Source: Streptomyces cynarae
GTDB taxonomy: Bacteria > Actinomycetota > Actinomycetes > Streptomycetales > Streptomycetaceae
DNA length: 64,000 nucleotides
NCBI RefSeq assembly: GCF_025642135.1
Contig: NZ_CP106793.1
Location: forward strand, 5,238,001-5,302,000
Reading direction: 5' to 3'
This document shows positions 47,550-57,652 of the stretch, one piece after another. The position numbers and the translations under genes are program-made. The number at the start of each line of letters is the position of its first letter. Position 1 is the stretch's first letter. The notes beneath the pieces are model-generated. The model saw only the letters and a program-made list of their open reading frames with translations. It did no database searches and was not told the DNA's origin.

Positions 47550-49179
47550 ATGATGGGGCGCATGGGGACCGAGGGGGAGAACGGCCGGCTCGTAGCGGGG
47601 CGTTACCGGCTTCAGGAGCGGATCGGCCGCGGCGGCATGGGCGTCGTCTGGCGGGCGTCCGACGAACTCCTCGACCGGCAGGTGGCCGTCAAGGAACTCG
47701 TCCTCGACCTCTCCCTGTCCGCCGAGGAGGCCCGGCTGCACCGTGAGCGCACCCTGCGCGAGGCGCGCGCGGTGGCGCGGTTGCGGCACCCGCACATCAT
47801 CGTCGTCCACGACGTCGTGGAGCACGACGAACGCCCGTACATCGTGATGGAGCTGATCGTCGGCGGCTCGCTGGCCCAGCGCATCGCCACCCGCGGCCCG
47901 GTCGACGCCCGGGAGGCCGCCCGCATCGGCATCGCCCTGCTCGGCGCGCTGCGCCGCGCGCACGACGCAGGCGTGCTGCACCGCGATCTGAAACCCGCGA
48001 ACGTCCTGATGGAGTCGGGCACCGGCCGCGTCGTCCTCACCGACTTCGGCATCGCCCAGGTCACGGGTGCCACCACGCTCACCGAGACCGGCGCCTTCGT
48101 CGGGTCCCCCGAGTACACCGCGCCCGAACGGATGTCCGGCGAACGGACCGGGCCCGAGTCCGACCTGTGGTCCCTCGGGGCCCTGCTGTGTACGGCGCTG
48201 AGCGGCGAGTCGCCGTTCCGCCGCGACTCGTTGGGCGGCATCCTGCACGCGGTGGTCGCGGGCGAGATCCGCCCGCCCGAGCAGGCCGGTCCGATCCTGC
48301 CCGTCATCCGGGGGCTGCTGGAACGCGATCCCGACCGGCGTCTGGACGCGGCGGAGGCGGAGCGGCTGCTGCGTGAGTTCCTGGAGACCGGGCGTACACC
48401 GACGGCGTCTGTGCCGTACACGCCGACGCAGCGGGACGTGCCTCGCAGCGCCCCGCCGTCGCCGCAGGACGCGCCCGTGGCGCGCGGCCTCCGGCAGGCA
48501 GTCCGTGCGGGGCGTGTTCGTGGCGGCCGCCCTGGTCGCGGCCATGGCGGGCGCGGGTGTCTCGGCGGCGGCGCTGCTGCTGCGCGACGGCGGCGACGGC
48601 GGGGGAGCGCCGGCGAGCCCGGGGCCGGAGCGCACGTCGGTGAGCCGGGGGCCGATGCTCCCGTCCACCGCCCGGCCCGCCCCCACGGTGACGGTGACGC
48701 GTACGCCGGCCTCGGCGACGTCGGAGGTCACCCGCAGGGCGCCCTCCGGGTACCGGCTGGTGCGGGACCCGAACGGTTTCTCGCTGGCCGTACCGGACGG
48801 GTTCACCCGCAGTCCGCAGGGCGAGCGCATCTTCTACGTGTCGCCGGGAGGGACCTTCCGCCTAGGCGTCAAGGTGGCGGACCCCGCGGCGGGCGGCCCC
48901 CTCGCGGTGATGCGGCGCTCGGACGCCGACGGGCCGTCCACCAACCCGGGCTACCACGACGGCCGGGTCACCGAGACCTCGCACCGCGGAAACCCGGCGG
49001 CACTGTGGGAGTTCACCTGGGACGGCTTCACCGCGGCCGAGGGCCCGCGGCACACCTACGACCTGTGCTGGGACGAGAGCGGCCGGATGTACGACGTATG
49101 GGTGTCGGCGCCGGTCGGGAAGGTCCGGGAGGCGAAGGAGTACTTCGACGTGGCGGTGGACACGTTCGCTCCGGGGTGA
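47550..49179 (+). pseudogene. Membrane Ser/Thr protein kinase 4, frameshifted
   Basis: ATG 47550 (or 47562, MGTEGENGRLVAGRYRL) begins a complete kinase domain in frame 3: GRGGMGVVWRASDE, VAVKELVLD, HRDLKPANVLM, DFGIAQVTGA, SPEYTAPERM. Around 48480-48520 the code changes to frame 1. There it encodes the membrane span (VFVAAALVAAMAGAGVSAAA), a Thr/Pro linker and the shared outer domain (GFSLAVPDGFTRSPQGER, ALWEFTWDGF). The change equals loss of two bases or gain of one. Likely a sequence error. It ends 89 bp before kinase 5. Confidence 0.8.
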
Positions 49180-49267
49180 CCTTGTATCAAGCCCCTGCGT
49201 CACGGGTCTGTGACCGCAAGGGGACAAGGGTGGCTGAGGGGGCGGCCGACGCGATAAGCATGAGCGC

Positions 49268-50905
49268 ATGAGCGACCACGGGGGAGCACCTCAGCAGGCG
49301 GGCGAACCGACGAGTTTCGGACTGCAACCGCCGCGGCCGGCCGTGCCGTACCCGGGGAACCCCTACGCCCGGCCGCAGCCGGAGACCCACGCCGTCCCCA
49401 CCCGGGCCGCCCCCGAGGCGCCGCGGGACCCGGGCACCGGGCGGCTCGTCGCCGGACGCTACCGGCTGCTCGCCAAGCTCGGGCACGGCGGCATGGGCAC
49501 GGTGTGGCGGGCCAAGGACGAGACGGTGGACCGGGAGGTCGCCGTCAAGGAACCCAGGGTCCCCGACCACCTTCCCGAACGTGAACAGGCCAACGCCTAC
49601 GAGCGGATGCGCCGTGAGGCACGGGCCGCCGCCCGCCTCGACCACCCCGCGGTCGTCGACGTGCACGACGTCGCCGTCGTGGACGGCAGGCCGTGGATCG
49701 TGATGGAGCTGGTGCGGGGCCGCTCCCTGGGCGATGCCCTCCAGGAGGGCACGCTCGGCGTGCGCGAGGCGGCACGGATCGGCCTGGAGGTGCTCGGCGC
49801 TCTGGAGGCCGCCCACGCGGCGGGCGTCCTGCACCGGGACGTGAAGCCCGACAACATCCTGCTCGGCCGGTACGACCGCGTGGTGCTCACCGACTTCGGC
49901 ATCGCACAGATCGAGGGCGAGACGAAGCTGACGGAGACGGGCGGCTTCGTCGGCTCCCCCGAGTACATCGCGCCGGAGCGGGTGCTGGGCCGGCGCCCGG
50001 GCCCCGAGTCGGACCTGTGGTCGCTGGGGGTGGTGCTGTACGCGGCGACGGAGGGTGTCTCGCCGTTCCGGCGCACCAACACGCCCGCCATCCTGCAGTC
50101 GGTCCTCAACTCCACTCCGGCGCCCCCGGCCTCCGCCCGTGGCCCGCTCGCCGACGCCATCGGCGGCCTGCTGAACAAGGACCCGGCGCGCCGCCCGAAC
50201 GCGGCCGAGGTGCGCCGGCTGCTCCAGGAGGCGGCGAGGGAACCGGCGCCCGTGCGGATCGCCGTGCCCGGCCGCAAGGGCGTCCGCCTGGGCCGCGGCA
50301 CCCTGCTCGCGGCCGGGGCGGCCGTCGTCGCGGCCGCGGTGGTGGCGGCGTACCTCGTGGTCGCGGACCCGTTCGCCGGCCCGCTGCCGGGCGGCTGGCG
50401 GCAGCAGCCGGAGAAGGCGCTGGGCGCCATACTCGCCGTGCCCGCCGACTACCAGCCGAGCCGGCCGAAGAAGGACGACACCGACAAGAACTGGGTGACG
50501 TACACCGACTGGAGCGGCAGCATCTCGATCGGCCTGCACCTTGCGAGGAAGTCCCAGGACACCTCCCACCAGATCAAGGACTCGTCGGCAGCCGAGATGT
50601 ACGCGGACAACGACGCCTTCAAGAACAGCGGCGCCTACCAGTTCGACATGCCGAAGAGCCCGAGGACGGCCCCGAAGGACGACATCACGTACCACGACAG
50701 GAAAGCCGCCGAGAACACCGTCGCCTACACGACCGACGACAGCCTGAATCCGCGCCCGCGCGAGCTGACGATCTTCTATTACAAGAACTCCCGGGGCGAC
50801 ATGTACAAACTGACGGTCAGTTACCCGGGGAAGGGCGACTTCACGGAACGCGGCCGCGAAGTGGCGCGGACGGCGATGGCGAACCTGGAGATCGACACAC
50901 TCTGA
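49268..50905 (+). CDS. Membrane Ser/Thr protein kinase 5
   Basis: A 545-residue Hanks-type kinase in one open frame. About 55 proline-rich residues precede the domain with GHGGMGTVWRAKDE, VAVKEPRV, HRDVKPDNILL and DFGIAQIEGE. A membrane span (LLAAGAAVVAAAVVAAYLVV) lies near residues 344-363. The outer domain (GAILAVPADYQPSRPKKDD, then TIFYYKNSRGDMYKLTVSYP) is a divergent copy of the one in its neighbours. ATG 49268 follows kinase 4 by 89 bp. All catalytic residues are present. Confidence 0.93.
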   Translation: MSDHGGAPQQAGEPTSFGLQPPRPAVPYPGNPYARPQPETHAVPTRAAPEAPRDPGTGRLVAGRYRLLAKLGHGGMGTVWRAKDETVDREVAVKEPRVPDHLPEREQANAYERMRREARAAARLDHPAVVDVHDVAVVDGRPWIVMELVRGRSLGDALQEGTLGVREAARIGLEVLGALEAAHAAGVLHRDVKPDNILLGRYDRVVLTDFGIAQIEGETKLTETGGFVGSPEYIAPERVLGRRPGPESDLWSLGVVLYAATEGVSPFRRTNTPAILQSVLNSTPAPPASARGPLADAIGGLLNKDPARRPNAAEVRRLLQEAAREPAPVRIAVPGRKGVRLGRGTLLAAGAAVVAAAVVAAYLVVADPFAGPLPGGWRQQPEKALGAILAVPADYQPSRPKKDDTDKNWVTYTDWSGSISIGLHLARKSQDTSHQIKDSSAAEMYADNDAFKNSGAYQFDMPKSPRTAPKDDITYHDRKAAENTVAYTTDDSLNPRPRELTIFYYKNSRGDMYKLTVSYPGKGDFTERGREVARTAMANLEIDTL

Positions 50906-50999
50906 CCTCATGTGCCTCGCCGTAGGACGGTAACGGTATGCGTCCGACGACCGGGGCCCCGCTTCGACAACTCGTGATCCCGCAAGGTACTCATGGGAC

Positions 51000-52806
51000 A
51001 TGCGTACTGACGCGGGACGTCTGATCGACGGTCGCTACCGGCTGACCGAACGCCTCGGCTCCGGCGGCATGGGCACCGTGTGGCGTGCCGTGGACGAGCT
51101 CATGGAGCGCGACGTCGCCGTCAAGCAGCCCCATCTGCCCGGCGATCCGGAGGACGAGGCACACCGGCGCGCCGCCCACCGTCTCTACCGCGAGGCACGA
51201 GCCGCGGCCCGCGTCGACCATCCCGCGGCCGTGTCGATCCACGACGTGACCGTCGAGGACGGATGCCCCTGGATCGTCATGGAGTTGGTCCGAGGGGAGT
51301 CCCTGGCGGACGCGCTGCGCCGTGGGCCGCTGCCGGCCGAGGAGGCGGCGCGCATCGGGCTCGCCGTCGTCGGCGCGCTGGACGCGGCGCACCGCGTCGG
51401 CATCGTGCACCGCGACGTGAAGCCGGCGAACGTCCTGCTGGGTCCGCGCGGCCGAGTGGTCCTCACCGACTTCGGCATCGCACACGTCCAGGGCGAGGAA
51501 TCCCTCACCGTCACCGGGGAGTTCGTCGGCTCGCTGGAGTTCATCGCACCGGAAAGGATGTCCGGCCGGATCGCCGGTCCCGCCTCCGACCTGTGGTCGT
51601 TGGGCGTACTGCTGTACGCCGCCGTCGAGGGATCGTCCCCCTTCCGCCGTACGACGGTGGAGTCCACGCTCGCCGCGATCCTCGCCACCGATCCTCCCGA
51701 ACCCCGGCAGGCCGGGAGGCTCGGGCCGCTCATCGCACGGCTGCTGGTCAAGGAACCCGAGCGGCGGCCCGACGCGGAGCAGGTCGGTGCGGTGCTGGAG
51801 ACGGTGGCCGGGGGGTGGCCGGTGCCGGGTGCGGAACGGGGGGAGTCGACGGATGCTCAGGACGCTTCCACCTTGAGCGAGTTCGCCGATGACACCGGGA
51901 CGGTACGGTTCGGGGCCGCGGCGCCGCGGCCTGCCGAGGACGACGGTTCCAGCGACGGCGGCCCCGGCACCGTGGACGACGGCGGTCCCGGCACCGTGGA
52001 CGACGGCGGTCCCGGCACCGTGGACGACGGCGGTCCCGACACGTCACCGGAAACCGCGCCGCAGGCGGAGGCCCCGCCGCCGTCCGAGCGGGGGCCGTCA
52101 AGCCGTCAGAGCCGCCGACGCCAAGCCGTCCGAGCCGGAGGCCCCCGCGCCGTCCGCCCCGGCGACCGTCGCCGTGGCGGTGCCGGTGCCGGTGGCGAAG
52201 CCCAAGCGCCCCGCCCTCCTCCGCCCGGCCCCCGTCGCCGCGCTCGGCGTCCTCCTCGTCGGCGGCACCTGGTTCGGCACCTCCTACTTCGACACCCCCG
52301 AGAGCGAGGGGAGCACCGAACACACCGCCACCTACGGCTCGGCCCCGGCCATGGCCTCCCCCAGCTCCTGGACCGCCCACCGCGAGGCGAAACTCGGCGC
52401 GGTCGTCTCCGTACCGTCGGACATCGCCCGGGGCACCGCCACGGAACGCACGGTCACCTACGGCGACGACACCGTTCGGCTCCGCCTGACCCGGGAGACA
52501 TCGGTCCCCACCCCGCTGAAGGCCTGGGCGCGGCAGGCCACCGCCTCCTTGCGCGCCGACGACCCCGGCACCCTCTACACCCCTACGAGCTTCCACGGCG
52601 ACGACGCCATGCTCACCGACACCACCTACACGGTGGGGAAGAAGCGGTACCGCGTCCTGCAACTGCTGATCGTCACAACCGCCCGCGAGTACTACGTGCT
52701 GCGCGTGGACATGCCGAAGGGCACCCCGGACGAAAAGCGCGGCACCTCGCTGTTCAAGGGCGCCCGGGACCGCCTGAAAGTGGGCAAGGACATGCTGGGG
52801 TCCTGA
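51000..52806 (+). pseudogene. Membrane Ser/Thr protein kinase 6, frameshifted
   Basis: ATG 51000 starts a complete kinase domain in frame 3: GSGGMGTVWRAVDE, VAVKQPHLPG, HRDVKPANVLL, DFGIAHVQGE, SLEFIAPERM. An acidic linker contains a 24-bp tandem repeat. Between about 52088 and 52135 the reading moves through frame 2 (AVKPSEPPTPS) to frame 1 (AKPSEPEAPAPSAPA), two single-base losses, the first in a GGGGG run. Frame 1 then gives a membrane span (VAALGVLLVGGTWFGTSYF) and the outer domain (LGAVVSVPSDIARGTATERT). It is the last kinase of the array. Confidence 0.8.
51954..52043 (+). repeat. 24-bp tandem repeat in the kinase 6 linker
   Basis: Three 24-bp units (51954-51977, 51978-52001, 52002-52025) and a partial fourth, encoding DGGPGTVD repeated. 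Only one C/T change separates the first unit from the others, so the expansion is recent. Confidence 0.9.
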
Positions 52807-52921
52807 CGACGCCCTGATCAGCGCGTTCGCTGCCAGCGGTCACTGGCGCGGTGTGGACGCCCCGTGAAAGCGCGTTACCGACGGGTACCCAAACGCTCCG
52901 CCCCGGCATACCCTGCGCCTC

Positions 52922-54562
52922 ATGACGGACTCGCAGGCCCCGGAGAAGGCCACCGCACAGACCGGTACGGGCACGGCCGGCACCAACCCCCTCGCTCCCG
53001 CCCCCACGGGCGCCCGCACCGCCGTCGACGTGGTGACGCCCGAGTTGGTCGCCCAGCTCACCAAGGGCGTGGCCGGCTCGGGCCGCACCGCCAACCACGC
53101 GCCGTTCACCGGCCAGAAGCTGGCCGACCTGCCCGAGTCCACCCCCGAGGACGTCGCTCTCGCCTTCGAGCGGGCCCGCGTCGCCCAGGTCGCCTGGGCG
53201 GGGACCCCCGTACGGCAGCGCGCCGCGGTGCTCCTCCGTTTCCACGACCTGGTGCTGGAGCGGCAGGCCGAGGTCCTCGACCTGATCCAGCTGGAGACCG
53301 GAAAGGCCCGTCTGCACGCCCACGAGGAGGTGCAGGCCGTCGCCGTCGCGGCCCGGCACTACGGCCGCAAGGCGCCCTCGTACCTGAGGCCGAAGCGGCA
53401 CACCGGCGCCGTGCCGACGCTGACCAAGGTCACCGAACTGCGCCACCCGCGCGGCGTGGTCGGCCAGATCGCCCCCTGGAACTACCCGCTGGAGCTGTCG
53501 GTCGGCGACGCGCTCCCCGCCTTCGCCGCGGGCAACGCCGTCGTGATGAAGCCCGACACGGAGACCTGCCTGACCGCGCTGTGGGCGCGCGACCTGCTGA
53601 TCGAGGCCGGACTGCCCGCCGAGGTCTTCCAGGTCGTCATCGGCGACGGCCCGGTCGTCGGCCCGGAGGTCGTCAAGCACGCCGACTACGTCTCCTTCAC
53701 CGGCTCCACCCGCACCGGCCGGGAGGTCGCCCAGGGCGCCGCCGCCCGGCTCGTCGGCGTCTCCCTCGAACTCGGCGGCAAGAACGCCATGCTGGTCCTC
53801 GAGGACGCGGACATCGAGAAGGCCGCCGAGGGCGCGGTGCGGGCCTGCTTCTCCTCTGCCGGGCAACTGTGCATCTCCATCGAGCGGTTGTACGTCCACG
53901 AGTCGATCGCGGACGCCTTCCTGGAGCGGTTCGTCGCCCGCACCAAGGCCCTGCGACTCGGCACGTCCCTCGCCTACGGCGCCGACATGGGGTCGCTGGT
54001 CGGAGAGCGGCAGCTCGAGACCGTGACCCGGCATGTCGAGGAGGCCGTGGCCAAGGGGGCGAAGGTGCTGGCCGGCGGGGTGGCCCGCCCGGACGTCGGC
54101 CCGTACTTCTACGAGCCGACCATCCTCGACGGCGTCGAGGCCCCGATGGCGGTGTGCGCGGAGGAGACCTTCGGCCCGGTCGTGTCGATCTACCGCTTCA
54201 AGAGCGAGGACGAGGCGATCGAGCGCGCCAACGCCACGCCGTACGGCCTGAATTCGTCGGTCTGGACGAAGAACGGCCGACGGGGGCGCGAGGTCGCGGC
54301 CCGGCTGCGCACGGGCACCGTCAACGTCAACGAGGGCTACGCACCGGCGTACGGCAGCGTCCAGTCCCCGATGGGCGGCATGAAGGACTCCGGCCTCGGC
54401 CGCCGCCACGGCTCGGAGGGCATCCTCAAGTACACCGAGGCCCAGACGGTCGCCCAGCAGCGACTGCTGCCGATGGCCCCGTCGCTGGGGATGGACGACG
54501 AGAAGTACGCGGCGTTCATGAGCCGGAGCCTGAAGGTGATGAAGGCGCTCCGCCTCCGCTAG
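52922..54562 (+). CDS. Succinate-semialdehyde dehydrogenase (NADP+-type)
   Basis: A 546-residue aldehyde dehydrogenase that most resembles the actinobacterial succinic-semialdehyde dehydrogenase (GabD2-like), converting succinate semialdehyde to succinate. It has APWNYPLELSVGDALPAFAAG, a cofactor site FTGSTRTGREVA, general base Glu283 in LELGGKN, catalytic Cys317 in AGQLCISIERLYV, and EETFGPVVSIYRF. The N-terminal about 35 residues are a low-complexity extension. It is followed by the GMC oxidoreductase gene after 38 bp, probably in one operon. The substrate is inferred from family resemblance. Confidence 0.88.
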   Translation: MTDSQAPEKATAQTGTGTAGTNPLAPAPTGARTAVDVVTPELVAQLTKGVAGSGRTANHAPFTGQKLADLPESTPEDVALAFERARVAQVAWAGTPVRQRAAVLLRFHDLVLERQAEVLDLIQLETGKARLHAHEEVQAVAVAARHYGRKAPSYLRPKRHTGAVPTLTKVTELRHPRGVVGQIAPWNYPLELSVGDALPAFAAGNAVVMKPDTETCLTALWARDLLIEAGLPAEVFQVVIGDGPVVGPEVVKHADYVSFTGSTRTGREVAQGAAARLVGVSLELGGKNAMLVLEDADIEKAAEGAVRACFSSAGQLCISIERLYVHESIADAFLERFVARTKALRLGTSLAYGADMGSLVGERQLETVTRHVEEAVAKGAKVLAGGVARPDVGPYFYEPTILDGVEAPMAVCAEETFGPVVSIYRFKSEDEAIERANATPYGLNSSVWTKNGRRGREVAARLRTGTVNVNEGYAPAYGSVQSPMGGMKDSGLGRRHGSEGILKYTEAQTVAQQRLLPMAPSLGMDDEKYAAFMSRSLKVMKALRLR

Positions 54563-54600
54563 TTCCCCAACAGGCAACCCGTTCTCAACGAGGAGAGCAC

Positions 54601-56406
54601 GTGTCGCAGGAGAAGTCTGTCCAGACCCGGGACGAGGACGGGTACGACTACGACGTCATCGTGGTGGGCTCGGGGTTCGGCGGATCCGTCTCCGCGCTCC
54701 GGCTGACCGAGAAGGGCTACCGCGTCGGGGTTCTCGAGGCGGGCCGCCGCTTCACCCGCGAGACGCTGCCGAAGAACTCCTGGGACCTGAAGAACTACCT
54801 CTGGGCGCCCACCCTGGGCATGTACGGCATCCAGCGCATCCACCTGCTGGGCAACGTCATGGTCCTCGCGGGCGCCGGCGTCGGCGGTGGCTCCCTCAAC
54901 TACGCCAACACCCTCTACGTACCGCCGAAGGCCTTCTTCGACGACCCGCAGTGGCGGGGGATCACCGACTGGCAGGAGGAGCTGAACCCGTACTACGACC
55001 AGGCCCGGCGCATGCTCGGCGTACGGCTCAACCCGACCATGACCCCCTCCGACGTGCACCTCAAGGCGGCCGCCGAGCGGATGGGGGTCGGGGACACCTT
55101 CCACCTGGCACCGGTGGGCGTGTTCTTCGGTGACGGCGAGGACGCCGACGGAACGGTGAAGGCGCGGCCGGGCGAGGAGGCCCCGGACCCGTACTTCGGC
55201 GGCGCCGGCCCGGCCCGCCGGGCGTGCACCGAGTGCGGCGAGTGCATGACGGGCTGCCGGCACGGCGCGAAGAACACCCTCAACGAGAACTACCTCCACC
55301 TCGCCGAGAAGGCGGGCGCGGTCGTGCACCCCATGACGACGGTCGTGTCGGTCACGGACGACTCCCAGGGCGGGTACGCCGTGGCGACCCTGCCGACGGA
55401 CGACCGGCGCAAGGGCAGGGGGCGCGTCTTCAAGGCGCGGAAGGTGGTGCTCGCGGCGGGCACGTACGGAACCCAGACCCTGCTGCACCGCATGAAGACG
55501 AACGGCCAACTGCCGTACATCTCCGACCGGCTGGGCGAGCTGACCCGCACCAACTCCGAGGCACTGGTGGGCGCGCAGACCGACAACCGGCGCTACCGCA
55601 CGACGCACGGTGCGCCGAAGGTCGACTTCACGCGGGGCGTGGCGATCACGTCCTCGATCCACCCGGACGAGAACACGCACATCGAGCCGGTCCGCTACGG
55701 CAAGGGCTCGAACGCGATGGGCGGCCTGTCGATCCTCCAGGTCCCCTACGCGGAGGGCCGTTCCCGCGCCCTGGCCTGGCTCACGAACGCGGCACGTCAC
55801 CCGTGGCTGATGGTTCGCTCCCTGTCCAACCGGCGCTGGTCGGAGCGGACCATCATCGGCCTGGTGATGCAGTCGCTGGACAACTCCCTGACGACGTATC
55901 TGAAGCCGAACGGCGTCGGCAAGGGCCTGCTGACGGCGCGTCAAGGTCATGGCCGACCCAACCCGAAGCAGATCAGGGCGGCCTCCGAGGCGGCGTCCGT
56001 GCTCGCCGCCGAGATCAACGGTTTCGCGGGCAGCAACGTCGGCGAACTGATGGGCACCCCGCTGACCGCCCACTTCCTCGGCGGCTGCCCGATCGGCGAC
56101 TCCCGCGAGACCGGCGTCATCGACCCCTACCACCGGCTCTACGGCCACCCCGGCATCTCGGTGGTCGACGGCGCGGCGGTGTCGGCGAACCTGGGCGTCA
56201 ACCCCTCGCTGACGATCACCGCGCAGGCCGAGCGGGCCATGTCGTACTGGCCGAACAAGGGCGAGGCGGATCCGCGCCCGGCGCAGGGGGCGCGGTACGA
56301 GCGGCTCAAGCCGGTGGAACCCCGTCACCCGGCGGTGCCGGCCGAGGCGTTCGGGGCGCTGCGGCTGCCGTTCCTCGGGATGCCCGCGGTGCCGCCGAAG
56401 CAGTAG
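54601..56406 (+). CDS. GMC family oxidoreductase with ferredoxin-like Cys motif
   Basis: A 601-residue FAD-dependent oxidoreductase close to mycobacterial ChoD-like cholesterol oxidases. The FAD motif DVIVVGSGFGGSVSALRL is near residues 18-35, LAGAGVGGGSLNYANTLY near 89-106, and the C-terminal HFLGGCPIGD and SVVDGAAVSANLGVNPSLTI are typical. Cys209, Cys212, Cys215 and Cys219 (CTECGECMTGC) resemble a [4Fe-4S] site, a feature also of ChoD-type proteins. GTG 54601 follows GAGGAG. The operon with the aldehyde dehydrogenase suggests alcohol-to-acid oxidation; the substrate is unknown. Confidence 0.88.
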   Translation: MSQEKSVQTRDEDGYDYDVIVVGSGFGGSVSALRLTEKGYRVGVLEAGRRFTRETLPKNSWDLKNYLWAPTLGMYGIQRIHLLGNVMVLAGAGVGGGSLNYANTLYVPPKAFFDDPQWRGITDWQEELNPYYDQARRMLGVRLNPTMTPSDVHLKAAAERMGVGDTFHLAPVGVFFGDGEDADGTVKARPGEEAPDPYFGGAGPARRACTECGECMTGCRHGAKNTLNENYLHLAEKAGAVVHPMTTVVSVTDDSQGGYAVATLPTDDRRKGRGRVFKARKVVLAAGTYGTQTLLHRMKTNGQLPYISDRLGELTRTNSEALVGAQTDNRRYRTTHGAPKVDFTRGVAITSSIHPDENTHIEPVRYGKGSNAMGGLSILQVPYAEGRSRALAWLTNAARHPWLMVRSLSNRRWSERTIIGLVMQSLDNSLTTYLKPNGVGKGLLTARQGHGRPNPKQIRAASEAASVLAAEINGFAGSNVGELMGTPLTAHFLGGCPIGDSRETGVIDPYHRLYGHPGISVVDGAAVSANLGVNPSLTITAQAERAMSYWPNKGEADPRPAQGARYERLKPVEPRHPAVPAEAFGALRLPFLGMPAVPPKQ

Positions 56407-56421
56407 CGCCGGAGAGGTGAC

Positions 56422-56457
56422 GAAGGACCTGAGCCCCCCTCCGAGCCCAGGTCCTTC
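56422..56457. terminator. Bidirectional terminator after the GMC gene
   Basis: A 10-bp perfect stem GAAGGACCTG (56422-56431) / CAGGTCCTTC (56448-56457), between the convergent GMC and LAXTG-protein genes. Confidence 0.75.
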
Positions 56458-56507
56458 TCCTTGGTGCGAGGCGAACCGCTCACACGGTCCGCCCACGCCC
56501 GCGACCG

Positions 56508-57491
56508 TTACGCGGCGGCGTGGCCCCCGGCCTTGCGGCGCCGCACCGCGAAGATCACGCCACCACCGGCGACGACGGCGACACCGCCGACGAGCGCGAT
56601 GGTCGGCAGCGCGGAGGAGGAACCGGTGGAGGCGAGGGTGCCGGTCACCTCAGGCGTGCTGCTGCTCGGCTTCGTGGTCGTGACCGGGGCCTTGCCGCCC
56701 TCCTGCGGCTTCGTACCGTCGGTGTCGGTGCCGGCTGCGACGATCTGGAACTTGTACGCGATCTCGCCGAGACCGATGCACTTCTCGGCGTTGTCGTCGT
56801 AGATCGTCGCGCCGAGTGAGAAGCCGGCGCCGACCGGGGCGGACGACGTGACGTTGATGCGCATCGGGATGTCGATCTCGTAGTCGGGCTTGAGTTCATC
56901 GGCGGTGCCGACGTAACCGACCGCGTAGCCGTCCTCGTTGAGGGTCTCCCACTTCTTGCTGTCCGGGTTCCAGGCCTGGAGCTGAACCTGCTTCCTCTTG
57001 AACAGGTCGTCGCCGTTCTTGTCGGCAGAGGCCCCGGCGAAGAAGCTGAGATTCTCAAGCGTCGAGTCCGAGTTGTTGGCCACGTTCAGTGAGAACTTGT
57101 GCCAACCGCTGCCCGCGGCGATCTTGCCCGGCAGTCCGCTGATGCTGACGTCGGCCTTGGAGTCCGTGCACTCGCCGACGGGCTCGGTGGGCTCGTCGCT
57201 CGGCGTGGAGGTGTTGCTCGGTGTGCCGGCCGGGGTGGACTGCGAGGCGGAGGACGAGGCGGAGGAGGACGCCGACTGGCTCGCGGACGCGGAAGCGGAA
57301 GCGCTGGAGGACGCCGACTGGCTCGCGGACGCGGACGTGGACGCGCTGGCGGACGACGTGTCGGAGGGCGAAACGGTGGCCGACGGAGACGACGTGTCGT
57401 CCGACGCGAACGCGGCCGGTGCCGACAGCAGCGCGAGCGGGGCTATGGCAGCCGTCGCCGCCGCGGCGGCCAGGGCACGGCGAAGCTTCAT
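56508..57491 (-). CDS. Secreted LAXTG-anchored cell-wall surface protein
   Basis: A 327-residue surface protein. A signal peptide (MKLRRALAAAAATAAIAPLA, cleaved near AFAS) is followed by a Ser/Ala repeat region (SASASQSASSSA repeats), an extracellular domain with one beta-rich module (GKIAAGSGWHKFSLNVANNS through KCIGLGEIAYKFQIVAAGTD) and a Thr/Pro wall region. The C-terminus has LASTG, a hydrophobic span and RRRKAGGHAAA, the sorting signal of class E sortases in Streptomyces. The domain resembles conserved Streptomyces surface modules of unknown role. ATG 57491 is chosen to give the signal peptide. Confidence 0.88.
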   Translation of the reverse strand: MKLRRALAAAAATAAIAPLALLSAPAAFASDDTSSPSATVSPSDTSSASASTSASASQSASSSASASASASQSASSSASSSASQSTPAGTPSNTSTPSDEPTEPVGECTDSKADVSISGLPGKIAAGSGWHKFSLNVANNSDSTLENLSFFAGASADKNGDDLFKRKQVQLQAWNPDSKKWETLNEDGYAVGYVGTADELKPDYEIDIPMRINVTSSAPVGAGFSLGATIYDDNAEKCIGLGEIAYKFQIVAAGTDTDGTKPQEGGKAPVTTTKPSSSTPEVTGTLASTGSSSALPTIALVGGVAVVAGGGVIFAVRRRKAGGHAAA

Positions 57492-57602
57492 GAAGACCTC
57501 GAAGAGAGTCCGGTGCGCCGCTACGACGCGACGCATCTTGGGGAACCGCCGCGTGGCGGCGCGGGTGTGGCCCGTGATTCGCCAGGTGTGACCTGTGTGC
57601 GA

Positions 57603-57628
57603 TGTGAATGGTTGCGCTCACATTCACA
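57603..57628. promoter_or_regulatory. Inverted repeat upstream of the surface-protein gene
   Basis: TGTGAATG-N10-CATTCACA, perfect 8-bp arms, 112 bp upstream of the surface-protein start. It is a candidate operator; the binding protein is unknown. Confidence 0.45.
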
Positions 57629-57638
57629 GAATTCTTAT

Positions 57639-57652
57639 GTGTGCTGCGTCAC
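57639..57652. promoter_or_regulatory. Crp-like site
   Basis: GTGTGCTGCGTCAC fits the Streptomyces Crp consensus GTG-N6-GNCAC exactly. It lies 11 bp beyond the inverted repeat, upstream of the surface-protein gene on the minus strand. Confidence 0.35.

Noticed and set aside
56645..57058. Other long frames over the surface protein gene
   Set aside because: They are shadows of the Ser/Ala repeat region and lack starts or motifs.
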